From positions 1-64,000 of the forward strand of contig NZ_AUJG01000003.1 of assembly GCF_000424105.1 (NCBI RefSeq): a DNA stretch of 64,000 bases, written 5' to 3'. The translations under genes were made by a program, and so were the position numbers. Source of the stretch: Lachnospira multipara ATCC 19207. GTDB taxonomy: Bacteria; Bacillota; Clostridia; Lachnospirales; Lachnospiraceae. This document shows positions 1-8,416 of the stretch, piece by piece (positions within the stretch are counted from its first letter, which is position 1; each line of letters begins with the position of its first letter). The notes under the pieces were generated by a model that was not told where the DNA came from, searched no databases, and worked only from the letters and a program-made list of their open reading frames with translations.

Positions 1-354
1 TATTTGAATCAAACCACATCTGAGATAGTAAATCGAAAACCAAGATTTATCTGTATTGAAGATTTAAACGTTGGTGGAATGATGAAGAATAGGCACCTAT
101 CCAAAGTAGTTCAAAATCAGGGATTCTTTGAATTTAGAAAACAACTAGAATACAAATGCAATGATAGTGGTATTCAACTTATTATAGCTGATAGATTTTA
201 TCCATCATCAAAACTTTGTAGTTGCTGTGGGAAAATTAAAAAGGATCTAAAACTATCTGATAGAACTTATAGATGTGAGTGTGGAAATGTTATAGATAGA
301 GATTTCCAAGCATCACTCAATCTAAGAGCTTATGGAGAAAAATTTGCAAGCTAA
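1..354 (+). CDS. tnpB: TnpB (IS200/IS605-type) RNA-guided nuclease, C-terminal part
   Basis: The reading frame is open from base 1, so the gene starts left of the window and only about 117 C-terminal residues are seen. The fragment carries the RuvC-II block ICIEDLNV with its catalytic Glu, the TnpB zinc finger (a CSCCG pair, then CECG) and the RuvC-III block DRDFQASLNL with the catalytic Asp. TnpB proteins are transposon-encoded nucleases guided by an RNA from the element's right end, and are ancestors of Cas12. No frameshift or stop is seen in this part, so the C-terminal catalytic region looks intact. Whether the N-terminal half and a TnpA partner exist cannot be seen. Confidence 0.9.
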   Translation, partial: YLNQTTSEIVNRKPRFICIEDLNVGGMMKNRHLSKVVQNQGFFEFRKQLEYKCNDSGIQLIIADRFYPSSKLCSCCGKIKKDLKLSDRTYRCECGNVIDRDFQASLNLRAYGEKFAS

Positions 355-520
355 CACTTAAACGTTAATGCAAATATGTACGGATACGTTAGTTCGGAAT
401 TTACGCCTATGGAGAGTACAAGAACTTGTGAGTAGATAGGTATTTGTACCATCAAAAGCATACTCGCTGAAGTAGGAATGAAACATAAAAGCATATAACT
501 TTTTATAAGTTTTCAGTAAC
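355..520 (+). mobile_element. Right end of the TnpB element, candidate guide-RNA (omega RNA) region
   Basis: The 3' flank of tnpB has no coding frame. It has the layout expected of an IS200/IS605 right end: a G-rich structured tract near 405-485, including GAAGTAGGAATGAAAC (about 469-484), then a small AACTT/AAGTT hairpin (about 499-513) close to the element boundary. In characterised elements the omega RNA overlaps the 3' end of tnpB and runs to the right end, and the guide is read from the flanking DNA. The exact boundary is inferred; it lies roughly between 510 and 525, almost touching the next gene. Confidence 0.45.
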
Positions 521-527
521 GGTATTT

Positions 528-1289
528 ATGGGAGTTGCTCTTATTACAGGTGCCAGTTCTGGTATTGGCATGGAAATTGCTAAGATTCTTAGTAAAAAAG
601 GATACGGACTTATATTAGTAGCTAGAAACAAAAAGGCTCTTGATGAGCTTGCTGCTTGTCTTCCAAATAAAACTAAGACTCTGGGTCTAGATCTTTCAAA
701 GGAAAAGGATTTAAACAAGCTCGTTAGTTATGTTAATAGAAAACGTATCGACATATTAGTTAATAATGCTGGTTTTGGAGATTTAGGGGAATTTACAAAG
801 ACTAGTCTAGATAAGGAACTTAACATGATTGATCTTAATATTAAGGCAGTTCATGTGCTTACTAAAGCTGTTTTAAAGAAAATGAAGAAAAGAAATTACG
901 GTTATATCTTAAACGTGGCATCTAGTGCTGGTCTTTTTTATGCTGGTCCTTATATGGCAACTTATTATGCCACTAAGGCTTATGTAACAAGCCTTACAAC
1001 TGCAATTGCTACAGAACTTAAGAACCAACATTCTAAGGTATGTGTATCTGCCCTTTGCCCAGGACCTGTTGATACTAACTTTAATAATGTGGCTAATGTA
1101 AAATTTAGCCTTAAGGGAATTAGTCCTAAATTCTGTGCAAAAATAGCTATTGAGGAGATGTTTAAGGGACGAGTTATTATTATACCAACCAACTATATGA
1201 AGCTAGCTGTACTTGGTAATAGATTCCTTCCAAGACTTTTATCAGCAAAGATTTGTGGAAATCAGCAATCAAAAAAACTTAGCAGATAG
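528..1289 (+). CDS. Short-chain dehydrogenase/reductase (SDR family)
   Basis: A 253-residue classical SDR, a cytosolic NAD(P)-dependent oxidoreductase. Visible motifs are the Rossmann TGASSGIG near residues 7-14, NNAG near 79-82, the catalytic Ser around 133 (NVASSAG) and YYATK, giving Tyr146 and Lys150. The length is normal for the family. An Arg in VARN after the second strand hints at NADPH use. The substrate cannot be told; the sequence resembles DltE/YqjQ-type SDRs. The start at 528 gives the usual distance to the TGxxxGxG motif, but no Shine-Dalgarno precedes it because the TnpB element ends only a few bases upstream. Translation may therefore be weak. The gene ends at a strong terminator. 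Confidence 0.88.
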   Translation: MGVALITGASSGIGMEIAKILSKKGYGLILVARNKKALDELAACLPNKTKTLGLDLSKEKDLNKLVSYVNRKRIDILVNNAGFGDLGEFTKTSLDKELNMIDLNIKAVHVLTKAVLKKMKKRNYGYILNVASSAGLFYAGPYMATYYATKAYVTSLTTAIATELKNQHSKVCVSALCPGPVDTNFNNVANVKFSLKGISPKFCAKIAIEEMFKGRVIIIPTNYMKLAVLGNRFLPRLLSAKICGNQQSKKLSR

Positions 1290-1297
1290 TAAATTAT

Positions 1298-1366
1298 AAA
1301 AAGAGCCCTTAGGAGCATTTTTAATAAGAATTATCCTTATTAAAATGCTCCTAAGGGCTCTTTTTT
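1298..1366. terminator. Bidirectional intrinsic terminator
   Basis: A very long, nearly perfect hairpin: AAAAAGAGCCCTTAGGAGC pairs with GCTCCTAAGGGCTCTTTTT and the pairing continues inward to about 30 bp with one bulge. It has T-runs on both strands. It lies between the convergent SDR (+) and dihydrouridine synthase (-) genes and can end transcription of both. Confidence 0.93.
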
Positions 1367-1398
1367 AGTCTTAACTTAATGTAAATTAAGCTTGTTAT

Positions 1399-2412
1399 TT
1401 AATGTTTTTTCCAAAAGGAAATATGTTCTTTTTCTTCAATGTTGGTATTGTTTAATAATACCTTAACCGCTAGCTTATATTCTTCCATCTTCTGGGATTT
1501 CTTAACTAGCTTTACGTCCTTCTTGTCATCTAGAACATATTCCATATAACACCACATTTCCTTCATTCTGTGGATAGCATGCTTATCTCCTGACATGATT
1601 TTAAGTCTTTCTTCTAAGACTCTTTGATGGAATTTAGATAATCTTTCTTTATCATATTCTAAATCTCTTACATAATCCTTAGGATTGTCTGCTTTTAATA
1701 CATCTATTAGGGCAGGATCTGCTATTAAACCTCTTCCAAGCATTACTGCCTGACAATCTGGAAATTTATCTATAAACTCTAGATAATCTCTTCTTGTAAA
1801 GATATCTCCATTATAAACTACTTTGTTAGTGCTTTTTTTAAGGGCTAGATTAAAAGCTTCAAGCTTTACATCATTTTTGTAAAAATCGGACCTAATTCTT
1901 GGATGAATTATTAATTCCTCTAGTTTAAATTTATTGTAGATATCAAGGATATCTTCCCAATGATCACTGTCATTTAGACCTATTCTAGTCTTTACAGATA
2001 TCTTAATGTTATTGGCCTCTATATAGGGATTTGAAAAAGTTTCATAAAAGAACTTCTCCATTTTATCAAGGTCTCCTAAAAAGCCAGAGCCCTTGCCCTT
2101 TGATACTACTGTTCCTGAGGGACAGCCGGCATTTAGATTAATTTCTTTATATCCGAATTCTTCATAAAGTTTTTTAATGGTCCAGATAAAGTCCTTGGAA
2201 CTGTTGGTCATTACCTGGGGTATTACATTTTTATTAGTATTATTAAGCCTATCTATATCCCTCATCTCCTTGGTTAGGAAGCGCTCAGAACTATTAGGGG
2301 AGATAAAGGGTGTAAAATACTTATCTACTTTTCCCTGGCCGTAAACTTCTTCAAAGGGGTTTCTAAGGGTATAATCTGTTAGTCCTTCTAGAGGGGCTAA
2401 ATATATCTTCAT
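1399..2412 (-). CDS. tRNA-dihydrouridine synthase (Dus family)
   Basis: A 337-residue FMN-dependent TIM-barrel enzyme expected to reduce uridines in tRNA D-loops with NADPH. The N-terminus MKIYLAPLEGLTDYTLR matches the Dus substrate/FMN loop. The active-site segment INLNAGCPSG holds the catalytic Cys at about residue 97, and the barrel end MLGRGLIADPALI is typical. It is the last of three genes (GLUG protein, M18 peptidase, dus) with 36 bp to the upstream gene, so co-transcription is likely. Only a weak GAG-type Shine-Dalgarno is seen. Which uridine it modifies cannot be told. Confidence 0.9.
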   Translation of the reverse strand: MKIYLAPLEGLTDYTLRNPFEEVYGQGKVDKYFTPFISPNSSERFLTKEMRDIDRLNNTNKNVIPQVMTNSSKDFIWTIKKLYEEFGYKEINLNAGCPSGTVVSKGKGSGFLGDLDKMEKFFYETFSNPYIEANNIKISVKTRIGLNDSDHWEDILDIYNKFKLEELIIHPRIRSDFYKNDVKLEAFNLALKKSTNKVVYNGDIFTRRDYLEFIDKFPDCQAVMLGRGLIADPALIDVLKADNPKDYVRDLEYDKERLSKFHQRVLEERLKIMSGDKHAIHRMKEMWCYMEYVLDDKKDVKLVKKSQKMEEYKLAVKVLLNNTNIEEKEHISFWKKH

Positions 2413-2448
2413 AACTTTAAAACTCTTTCTATCTAACTATATAACTTT

Positions 2449-3786
2449 TTATCTTAGGCTTATGCTACCATTTCTATTTGTGTAGATGCTTGTTTCATAG
2501 AACTTAGTCATGGCATCAAGCATGTACTTTGTGTCTTTAATTCCTGCTGTCTCATATGGTGAATGCATAGCTAACTGAGCTAATCCAATATCCACTGTGT
2601 TAAGGGATAGGTGGGAATTAGCGATATTTCCAAGAGTTGAGCCGCCGGCAATGTCAGAACGATTCACAAAGCTCTGAGTTGGCACTCCTGCTCTCTTGCA
2701 TATTTCCTTAAAAATGCCTGCTGATAGGGCATCTGTTGTGTACTTCTGGTTAGCGTTATATTTAATAACAATGCCCCCGTTAAGGTATGGTCTATTAGTT
2801 GGGTCTGCCTTGTCCTGATAGTTTGGATGAACGCCATGAGCATTATCTGCGCTTATCATAAAGGAGCTGGCAATGGCTCTCTTATAGCCTTCTCTTTGCT
2901 TTCCACACATGTCTGAGATGCGCTCTAGTGTATCTGTTAGGAAAGTTGAGTCAGCACCCTGCTTTGTTGTACTTCCTACTTCTTCATTATCAAAAATGGC
3001 GCAAACATTTACGCTTTCACCATTGGAATTATCGGCTCTCATAAGGGCATTCATGCAAGTGTAGGCACACTGCAAATCATCTAGCTTAGGGCTTGAGATA
3101 AACTCATTATCAAGGCCCCAGATGCTACCGGGCATTCTATTATATAAAAATAGATCTGCTGCCACAATGTCGTTAACATCCGTTTCTGCTGAATCTGCAA
3201 TTACTGTGTTAAATAGGTCCTTTGACTCAATATCTCCCATTAGTGGAAGCATGTCCTTTTGGGCATTGTAATTTAGCCCTGTATTAGCCTCGCGATTCAT
3301 GTGAATTGCAAGGTTTGGAATGAGGCAGAGGTCTCTGTCTACATTTACTAAACGAGACTCAAAGGTATCTGATTCCTTTACAATTACACGTCCTGCCACA
3401 GATAGGGGTCTATCAAACCAAGGGGCCATAAGCATACCGCCGTATTTTTCAACATTTGCCACAATATACTTGCTATCCATAGTCATCTCTGGATTCTCTT
3501 TAATCTTAAAGCTTGGAGAATCTGAGTGGGCAGCAGTTATCTGGAAATTAGTAAAATCTACTGCTCCATCCTTTGGGAATCTAAAGGCAATAATACTTGA
3601 GTCGCCTCTTGTTACAAAATAGCCTTTTGCCTGGCTTAGGCTCCATTCTGTGTTCTCGCTAAGGCGCACAAAGCCTTCGTCTTCAAGCATCTTAGCAAAA
3701 TTATTTACAACGTGGAAAGCTGATGGGCTCTCCTCAATGAATTTTAATAGGTCTTTACTTGTGTCAATAAAATTACTTTCTTCCAT
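2449..3786 (-). CDS. M18 family aminopeptidase
   Basis: A 445-residue cytosolic metallo-aminopeptidase of the M18 (aspartyl aminopeptidase) family, which removes N-terminal, often acidic, residues from peptides. Dinuclear metal-site motifs are visible: AAHSDSP (His87, Asp89), FDNEEVGS with the catalytic Glu pair, SADNAHGVHPNY and the final LAMHSPYETAG. The length is full. It starts 11 bp after the GLUG-protein gene and probably shares its promoter. Neighbours give no pathway hint beyond general peptide turnover. Confidence 0.92.
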   Translation of the reverse strand: MEESNFIDTSKDLLKFIEESPSAFHVVNNFAKMLEDEGFVRLSENTEWSLSQAKGYFVTRGDSSIIAFRFPKDGAVDFTNFQITAAHSDSPSFKIKENPEMTMDSKYIVANVEKYGGMLMAPWFDRPLSVAGRVIVKESDTFESRLVNVDRDLCLIPNLAIHMNREANTGLNYNAQKDMLPLMGDIESKDLFNTVIADSAETDVNDIVAADLFLYNRMPGSIWGLDNEFISSPKLDDLQCAYTCMNALMRADNSNGESVNVCAIFDNEEVGSTTKQGADSTFLTDTLERISDMCGKQREGYKRAIASSFMISADNAHGVHPNYQDKADPTNRPYLNGGIVIKYNANQKYTTDALSAGIFKEICKRAGVPTQSFVNRSDIAGGSTLGNIANSHLSLNTVDIGLAQLAMHSPYETAGIKDTKYMLDAMTKFYETSIYTNRNGSISLR

Positions 3787-3797
3787 ATTTACAACCT

Positions 3798-5480
3798 CTA
3801 TTTCTTCTTAGTTTTCTTTGAAAATACAGTAAATCTTAAGACTAATAGAATAATTACTACTATTACTGCAACTACCGGTAATATAAAATCAGCGTGGGAC
3901 TTAACTGCCTCAGTAATTGTGGATGCATTTTCCTCATTAGAAAGGCTGGTATCTTCAGCTGAAACTTCCTCTTCGTAGTCATAGTCAATATAGACGTTTC
4001 GCTGATTAACTGTGTCTACGCCCTTCTTAATGCCTGAATGCTCACTTGTGGCTTCCACAAGAACTTCCCATTCATCAACGTTTACTTCGTAAAGAGTGTA
4101 GTCTGTGTTAAAGCTATAACCTGTAGCTGTGTATGTCACCTTTGTATAGCCAACGCTTATTGGGCTTGGCTCAATGATTTCTTCCGTCTTTACGGCTGTG
4201 CTTCTGTCTCCTTCTGGATAGAGATTTGTGTCGTATTCAAAGATTTCATTTCTTACAAAGTCCTGATAGTAGTTTGTAGCTGCTGCAAAGGTCCAGTTCA
4301 TGACTTCACCAATAAGGCCTTTACAGTAGGCTCTTCTATCTGTATTGTCTTCAAAAAAACTAATAGTACCTGTTATTGAATTTCCTGTAATACTGCCTTC
4401 ATAGATGGTAGTTCTAGGATATAAAATATACATTCCCACAAGGCCACCGCTGTGAACGTAACCGTGGTCTGAATCGTAACCATCAATGATTACAGTACAG
4501 TTATCAATATCAAGGTAGCCTGCGCTAAGGACGCCACCTAGGAAGTTTTCATCCTTAACTTCCTTATCTGTATCAACTGAAACTAATGTCACATTTATTC
4601 TACAATTATTAGCACTACCATTGCCGTAGCCAACTAAACCGCCAACACCGTTCATTACAGCGCTTGTTTCAAGTTCTACATAACCATAGATTTCGCAGTT
4701 ATCGATTTGGGCATTTTCTGTGATACCAGCAAGAATTCCAAGCATGGCATAATTTTCTGACTTTATTGTTACATTTGCCCCAATAAGTCCTAAATTAGAA
4801 ACGCTTCCTGAGAGCTTTCCAAAAAAGCCTGCGCTATAAGTATCATAAGTCTTATAGTTTCCATCGTAAGTAACGGTTGTTGTGCTTGATAGGCTAGTTA
4901 CCTTTAGGTTGTAGATTACATGTCCATTTCCTTCAAAAGTTCCTGCAAAATCCCAAGGCTGCCAATCAACTTCTGACATATCAAGGTCAGCTAAAAGGAT
5001 GTACTTGCCATCTGTATGACTGCTTGCTTCTACTAGCTCTTTAACTGTGCGGATTGGCTGATAGCCGTTAGCTAGTGCTTCATTTTCATCAACATTAGTA
5101 ATGATTTCGTTATTGCTTGTTTCATAGTCACAAAAGAAAGCGTTAGCACTAGTTGTACTTGACTGAGCGTTTGCCTTCTGTCTTTCTCCTTGACACTTCT
5201 TTAAATCTATAATCTTTCTTCTATTAGAGCCTCTACAAGTGTTTCTATCTAGTCTTTCTAGGCCTTCAAGATGCTTTGCTTCTTTTTCCTGATAAGTCTT
5301 ATCTAGAACTTCATCAGTTGCTAGATTCTCTTTTCTATAAAGTGCCTTCTCCACCGCGTAAGGCACGGCATAAGTGGCCCCAAGGGCAACTAGTAAAACT
5401 AGCATTGTAACTCCAACTGCTAGTAAATTGGCTTTTGATTTAAATATTCTTTTCATTGCGGACTTGAATTTTTTTATCAT
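3798..5480 (-). CDS. Membrane-anchored extracellular protein with GLUG-type repeats
   Basis: A 560-residue protein with a basic N-terminus and a transmembrane/signal segment at about 20-45, a long outside region, and a C-terminal transmembrane segment followed by FSKKTKKK. The outside region at about 165-330 contains GLUG-like beta-helix repeats (GTFEGNGHVIYNL, GFFGKLSGSVSNLGLIG, GGLVGYGNGSANNC). Such repeats occur in bacterial surface proteins and adhesins. A Lys/Arg/Gln-rich stretch at about 60-110 follows the signal region. The function is unknown; a role at the cell surface is inferred from topology only. It is the first gene of the operon with pepM18 and dus. Confidence 0.72.
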   Translation of the reverse strand: MIKKFKSAMKRIFKSKANLLAVGVTMLVLLVALGATYAVPYAVEKALYRKENLATDEVLDKTYQEKEAKHLEGLERLDRNTCRGSNRRKIIDLKKCQGERQKANAQSSTTSANAFFCDYETSNNEIITNVDENEALANGYQPIRTVKELVEASSHTDGKYILLADLDMSEVDWQPWDFAGTFEGNGHVIYNLKVTSLSSTTTVTYDGNYKTYDTYSAGFFGKLSGSVSNLGLIGANVTIKSENYAMLGILAGITENAQIDNCEIYGYVELETSAVMNGVGGLVGYGNGSANNCRINVTLVSVDTDKEVKDENFLGGVLSAGYLDIDNCTVIIDGYDSDHGYVHSGGLVGMYILYPRTTIYEGSITGNSITGTISFFEDNTDRRAYCKGLIGEVMNWTFAAATNYYQDFVRNEIFEYDTNLYPEGDRSTAVKTEEIIEPSPISVGYTKVTYTATGYSFNTDYTLYEVNVDEWEVLVEATSEHSGIKKGVDTVNQRNVYIDYDYEEEVSAEDTSLSNEENASTITEAVKSHADFILPVVAVIVVIILLVLRFTVFSKKTKKK

Positions 5481-5505
5481 ATTGTGACTCCCTCCAAATA
5501 ATTGA

Positions 5506-5534
5506 ATTATACTCCATTATTTATTCACATCCAA
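5506..5534 (-). promoter_or_regulatory. Promoter of the GLUG-protein operon
   Basis: On the minus strand TTGGAT, a 17-bp spacer and TATAAT lie about 26-50 bp before the ATG, with a GGAGGGAG ribosome site in between. This is a good sigma-A-type match. Confidence 0.8.
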
Positions 5535-5574
5535 TGTATTTTATCAAAATTTAACTAATTATTAAATAGTTTAG

Positions 5575-5622
5575 AAAAAAAATAAAAATGCCGCCATACA
5601 CATACACTTGCATGACGGCATT
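5575..5622 (-). terminator. Terminator after the EAL-domain gene
   Basis: An 11-bp stem (AATGCCGTCAT with ATGGCGGCATT, one mismatch) is followed on the minus strand by TTTATTTTTTTT. Between it and the EAL stop codon (5623-5712) lies a second small fold, AGTTG..CCC/GGG..CAACT, of unknown meaning. Confidence 0.85.
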
Positions 5623-5712
5623 AATCTATAGATAAGTTGCCCATAGGAGGGTCCAACTTTTCCACGCTAGTTTTGATACTGCTAAAAACAGCTTGTAAAA
5701 GTTTAGAGCAAT

Positions 5713-8223
5713 TTACCCTTCATCAGCCCTTACGGACTTTCTGATAATGTTAACTATGAAATTGTCTAGGTTCTTCATATTTGAAAATTTATCTACGTCG
5801 ATATTTAGATAAATTGTGGATGGCACGTTATCTATTCTTCTTATATTATAGATTTCTTCTCGGATTTCCTCTATTAATTTTTTGTCTTCTTCTTCGTTAA
5901 CTACAGTTTTTAGAATAACAAAATGATCTCCTCCGATACGAGCTAAAACCCCTGTGGTGCCTATCTTTTCCTTTATCTTTAGCGCTACTTCTTCAAGTAC
6001 TCTAATGGATAATTTGTGGCCATTACTATTAATAAAATGTCTAAAGTCCACAATATCTATATAGAAAATATTAAAGTCGTAATGATGCATAATATAGCTA
6101 TCTACAAACTGTTGGGCGCTATCAAGGAGGCCCTTCATATTTAAGGCGATGGTTATATCGTCTCTATAATCCTGGTCTCCTAGGCTTTTTGCCCTGTCTC
6201 CTACTTCAAGGAAATAGCCAATTAAGCCTTCGATTTTACCATCTTTATAGTATGGCATTTTACTTGCTTTAATATTTCTAATGGAGCCATTATTAAGGCA
6301 GGTTCCTGTAACTGAATGAGTTTGGATGCCTTGCTTTAAAATGTCTTCTTCGTCATTTTTAAATTTCTCTGGGTCAATGTGCCAGCCCATGTCCTCATCA
6401 TTTTTTCCTATGACATTATCTTGGGACTTAAAGCCATAGTAATCAAGAAAGGCTCTGTTAACGCCTACAAAGCGTCTATCCTTGTCCTTCCAGAACATGC
6501 CAATATCTGTGTTTGAAATGAAATTCTGCCATAGGTTGGCATCTGTAAAGGTCTCATTCTTGATTTCAAGGCCGTGTAGCATTTTCTCCAAAGGCATATT
6601 AAGAAGGTCGTTTCTCTCGATTATGTGAATGCAGGAAATGACGCGCTTCTTGTTATTGGTGCTAGCAAGCATCAGCACGCCCTTGCACCACTTGTACTCT
6701 CCTTCAATATCCTTAGTTCTATAGAATATTTCTAGCTTGTTGTTTGGGGCTTTTATAAGTCTTTCATACATGGTGCTAACATCATAAAAATCAAGGAATT
6801 GCTCTCTATCCATAGGATATACGTGTTTATTCATAAAGAGAAGTATATCCTTGCTGCAATCAGCATCATCATTTCGCTCAATATTTTGAATATTCGTGTA
6901 AATATTCTTGATTCTCTTTTTTTCAATATCTATAATGTCCACATTTGAAAATGCATTGTAAATGGCGCTAATATCGATACTTCTGTTGTAGAGGCGAAGC
7001 ATGTCTTTGTTGTTGCTGACGTTAATAAATTTAGTGGCATAGCTTCGTCTTTTATTCTCCTCGGCGATTTTACAGATTCGAATGATACAAAAATTATCTC
7101 TGAAAATGTGGTCTACCACACATTCTTCGTTGCCTTCCTCAACTGTATTTAGCATGAATTTTATCTTTTTTCTAAGTAGGTTATTATCGTTTGATAAAAT
7201 GCCTTCAAGCTCGTCAATGCTACTAATTCCTACGCTTTGTAGCTCTTCAAGATATTTTTTATTGTAGTATTTAAAAGCTATGGCTCCGTCATCTACTTCA
7301 ATAATTGCAAGGGATTCTATGTTATCTGTGGCTTCTACTTTTCCCTTCTTTGCATTAATAAAATCGTGGGCTGGGGTCTGGCTTAAAATGTTTAACCTAG
7401 CAATATCATCATAATATTTTAGATTTATGTGCTCTTCACATTTAAAACCACGTAAATGAAAATAGTCTTTTACATCTACCCCTGGCATTGGTTTTCCAAT
7501 ATAGAAGCCTTGAATTTTATCGCAGCCTATTTCTCTTAGAAAATCGTACTGTTCCTTAGTTTCTACACCTTCTGCTAGGGTTTTTACACCTATGGTTTTT
7601 AGCATATCTATCATGAAGCGGACGATTTGCTTTGCCTTTACTGTGTTTAGCTCAAGGAAGCGCATGTCAATCTTAACTAAATCTAAGTCGAAGTCTTTTA
7701 AAACATTTAGGGATGAGTACTCGCTTCCAAAGTCATCCATCCAAACTTCATAGCCTTCGCTTCTGAGTCTCTTTATCTTATTTTGAATAAATTCCTTACT
7801 TCTTCCGGCTGTGGATTCTGTGATTTCTATATTTATCATGTCTCTAGGGACTTTAAATTCTTTTGTATTTTCTTCGAGAACCTTGAAAATGTCTGTCATT
7901 TCGAAATCTTTGCGCGAGAAATTAAGAGATACTGGCAACAATATCTCTCCGTTTTTATATGCTTTATCATATTCGATACACATTTGCCTAATCAAATGGC
8001 TATCTAACTTATAAATTAGTCCTTCCTCTTCTAGTACTGGAATGAAATTGGCGGGTGAAATTAGTCCTAGTTCGTCATCTTGCCAACGAGCTAGACCTTC
8101 CATTGCACATATTTCTCCTGTGAGTGCCCTAATTATCGGCTGATAATATAGCTTTAGTTTCCCCTGCTTTAAGGCATCATCGAAGTTGTCTAATACAAAC
8201 GTTCTCATATCCTCACTGTTCAT
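5713..8223 (-). CDS. EAL-PAS-GGDEF-like cyclic-di-GMP signalling protein
   Basis: An 836-residue soluble protein. The N-terminal EAL domain (about 10-255) keeps most phosphodiesterase residues: MEGLARW with the metal-binding Glu42, NFSR, EITES, MDDFG, KID, AEGVET and IQGF. The loop after DDFG reads SEYSSL, with Glu where Gly is usual. A middle region holds a PAS-like domain (about 545-655). The C-terminus is a GGDEF fold with GGDHF at 764-768, which lacks the normal Glu and so probably does not make c-di-GMP. No membrane segment is seen, so it likely hydrolyses or senses c-di-GMP in the cytosol. It is a single gene with its own promoter and terminator. Confidence 0.85.
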   Translation of the reverse strand: MNSEDMRTFVLDNFDDALKQGKLKLYYQPIIRALTGEICAMEGLARWQDDELGLISPANFIPVLEEEGLIYKLDSHLIRQMCIEYDKAYKNGEILLPVSLNFSRKDFEMTDIFKVLEENTKEFKVPRDMINIEITESTAGRSKEFIQNKIKRLRSEGYEVWMDDFGSEYSSLNVLKDFDLDLVKIDMRFLELNTVKAKQIVRFMIDMLKTIGVKTLAEGVETKEQYDFLREIGCDKIQGFYIGKPMPGVDVKDYFHLRGFKCEEHINLKYYDDIARLNILSQTPAHDFINAKKGKVEATDNIESLAIIEVDDGAIAFKYYNKKYLEELQSVGISSIDELEGILSNDNNLLRKKIKFMLNTVEEGNEECVVDHIFRDNFCIIRICKIAEENKRRSYATKFINVSNNKDMLRLYNRSIDISAIYNAFSNVDIIDIEKKRIKNIYTNIQNIERNDDADCSKDILLFMNKHVYPMDREQFLDFYDVSTMYERLIKAPNNKLEIFYRTKDIEGEYKWCKGVLMLASTNNKKRVISCIHIIERNDLLNMPLEKMLHGLEIKNETFTDANLWQNFISNTDIGMFWKDKDRRFVGVNRAFLDYYGFKSQDNVIGKNDEDMGWHIDPEKFKNDEEDILKQGIQTHSVTGTCLNNGSIRNIKASKMPYYKDGKIEGLIGYFLEVGDRAKSLGDQDYRDDITIALNMKGLLDSAQQFVDSYIMHHYDFNIFYIDIVDFRHFINSNGHKLSIRVLEEVALKIKEKIGTTGVLARIGGDHFVILKTVVNEEEDKKLIEEIREEIYNIRRIDNVPSTIYLNIDVDKFSNMKNLDNFIVNIIRKSVRADEG

Positions 8224-8268
8224 AATCTGCCCCTATCACTTTGTATATTCACGATTCATAGTATATAT

Positions 8269-8297
8269 ATTATACCATTAATTTATATGTTTTACAA
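8269..8297 (-). promoter_or_regulatory. Promoter of the EAL-domain gene
   Basis: Minus-strand TTGTAA, a 17-bp spacer and TATAAT, placing the start of transcription about 40 bp before the ATG at 8223. The -10 box is perfect and the -35 box is 4 of 6. Confidence 0.7.
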
Positions 8298-8416
8298 ATA
8301 TATAACGGCGGAGATTTTCCTTGTTTAGTTGAGATTTTTTGAGCTTCATTTATCATTATTTTTATACCTTTATTCAGTGGCTTATGGTATTATTTCTTTA
8401 ACAGGAGGATGTTATT

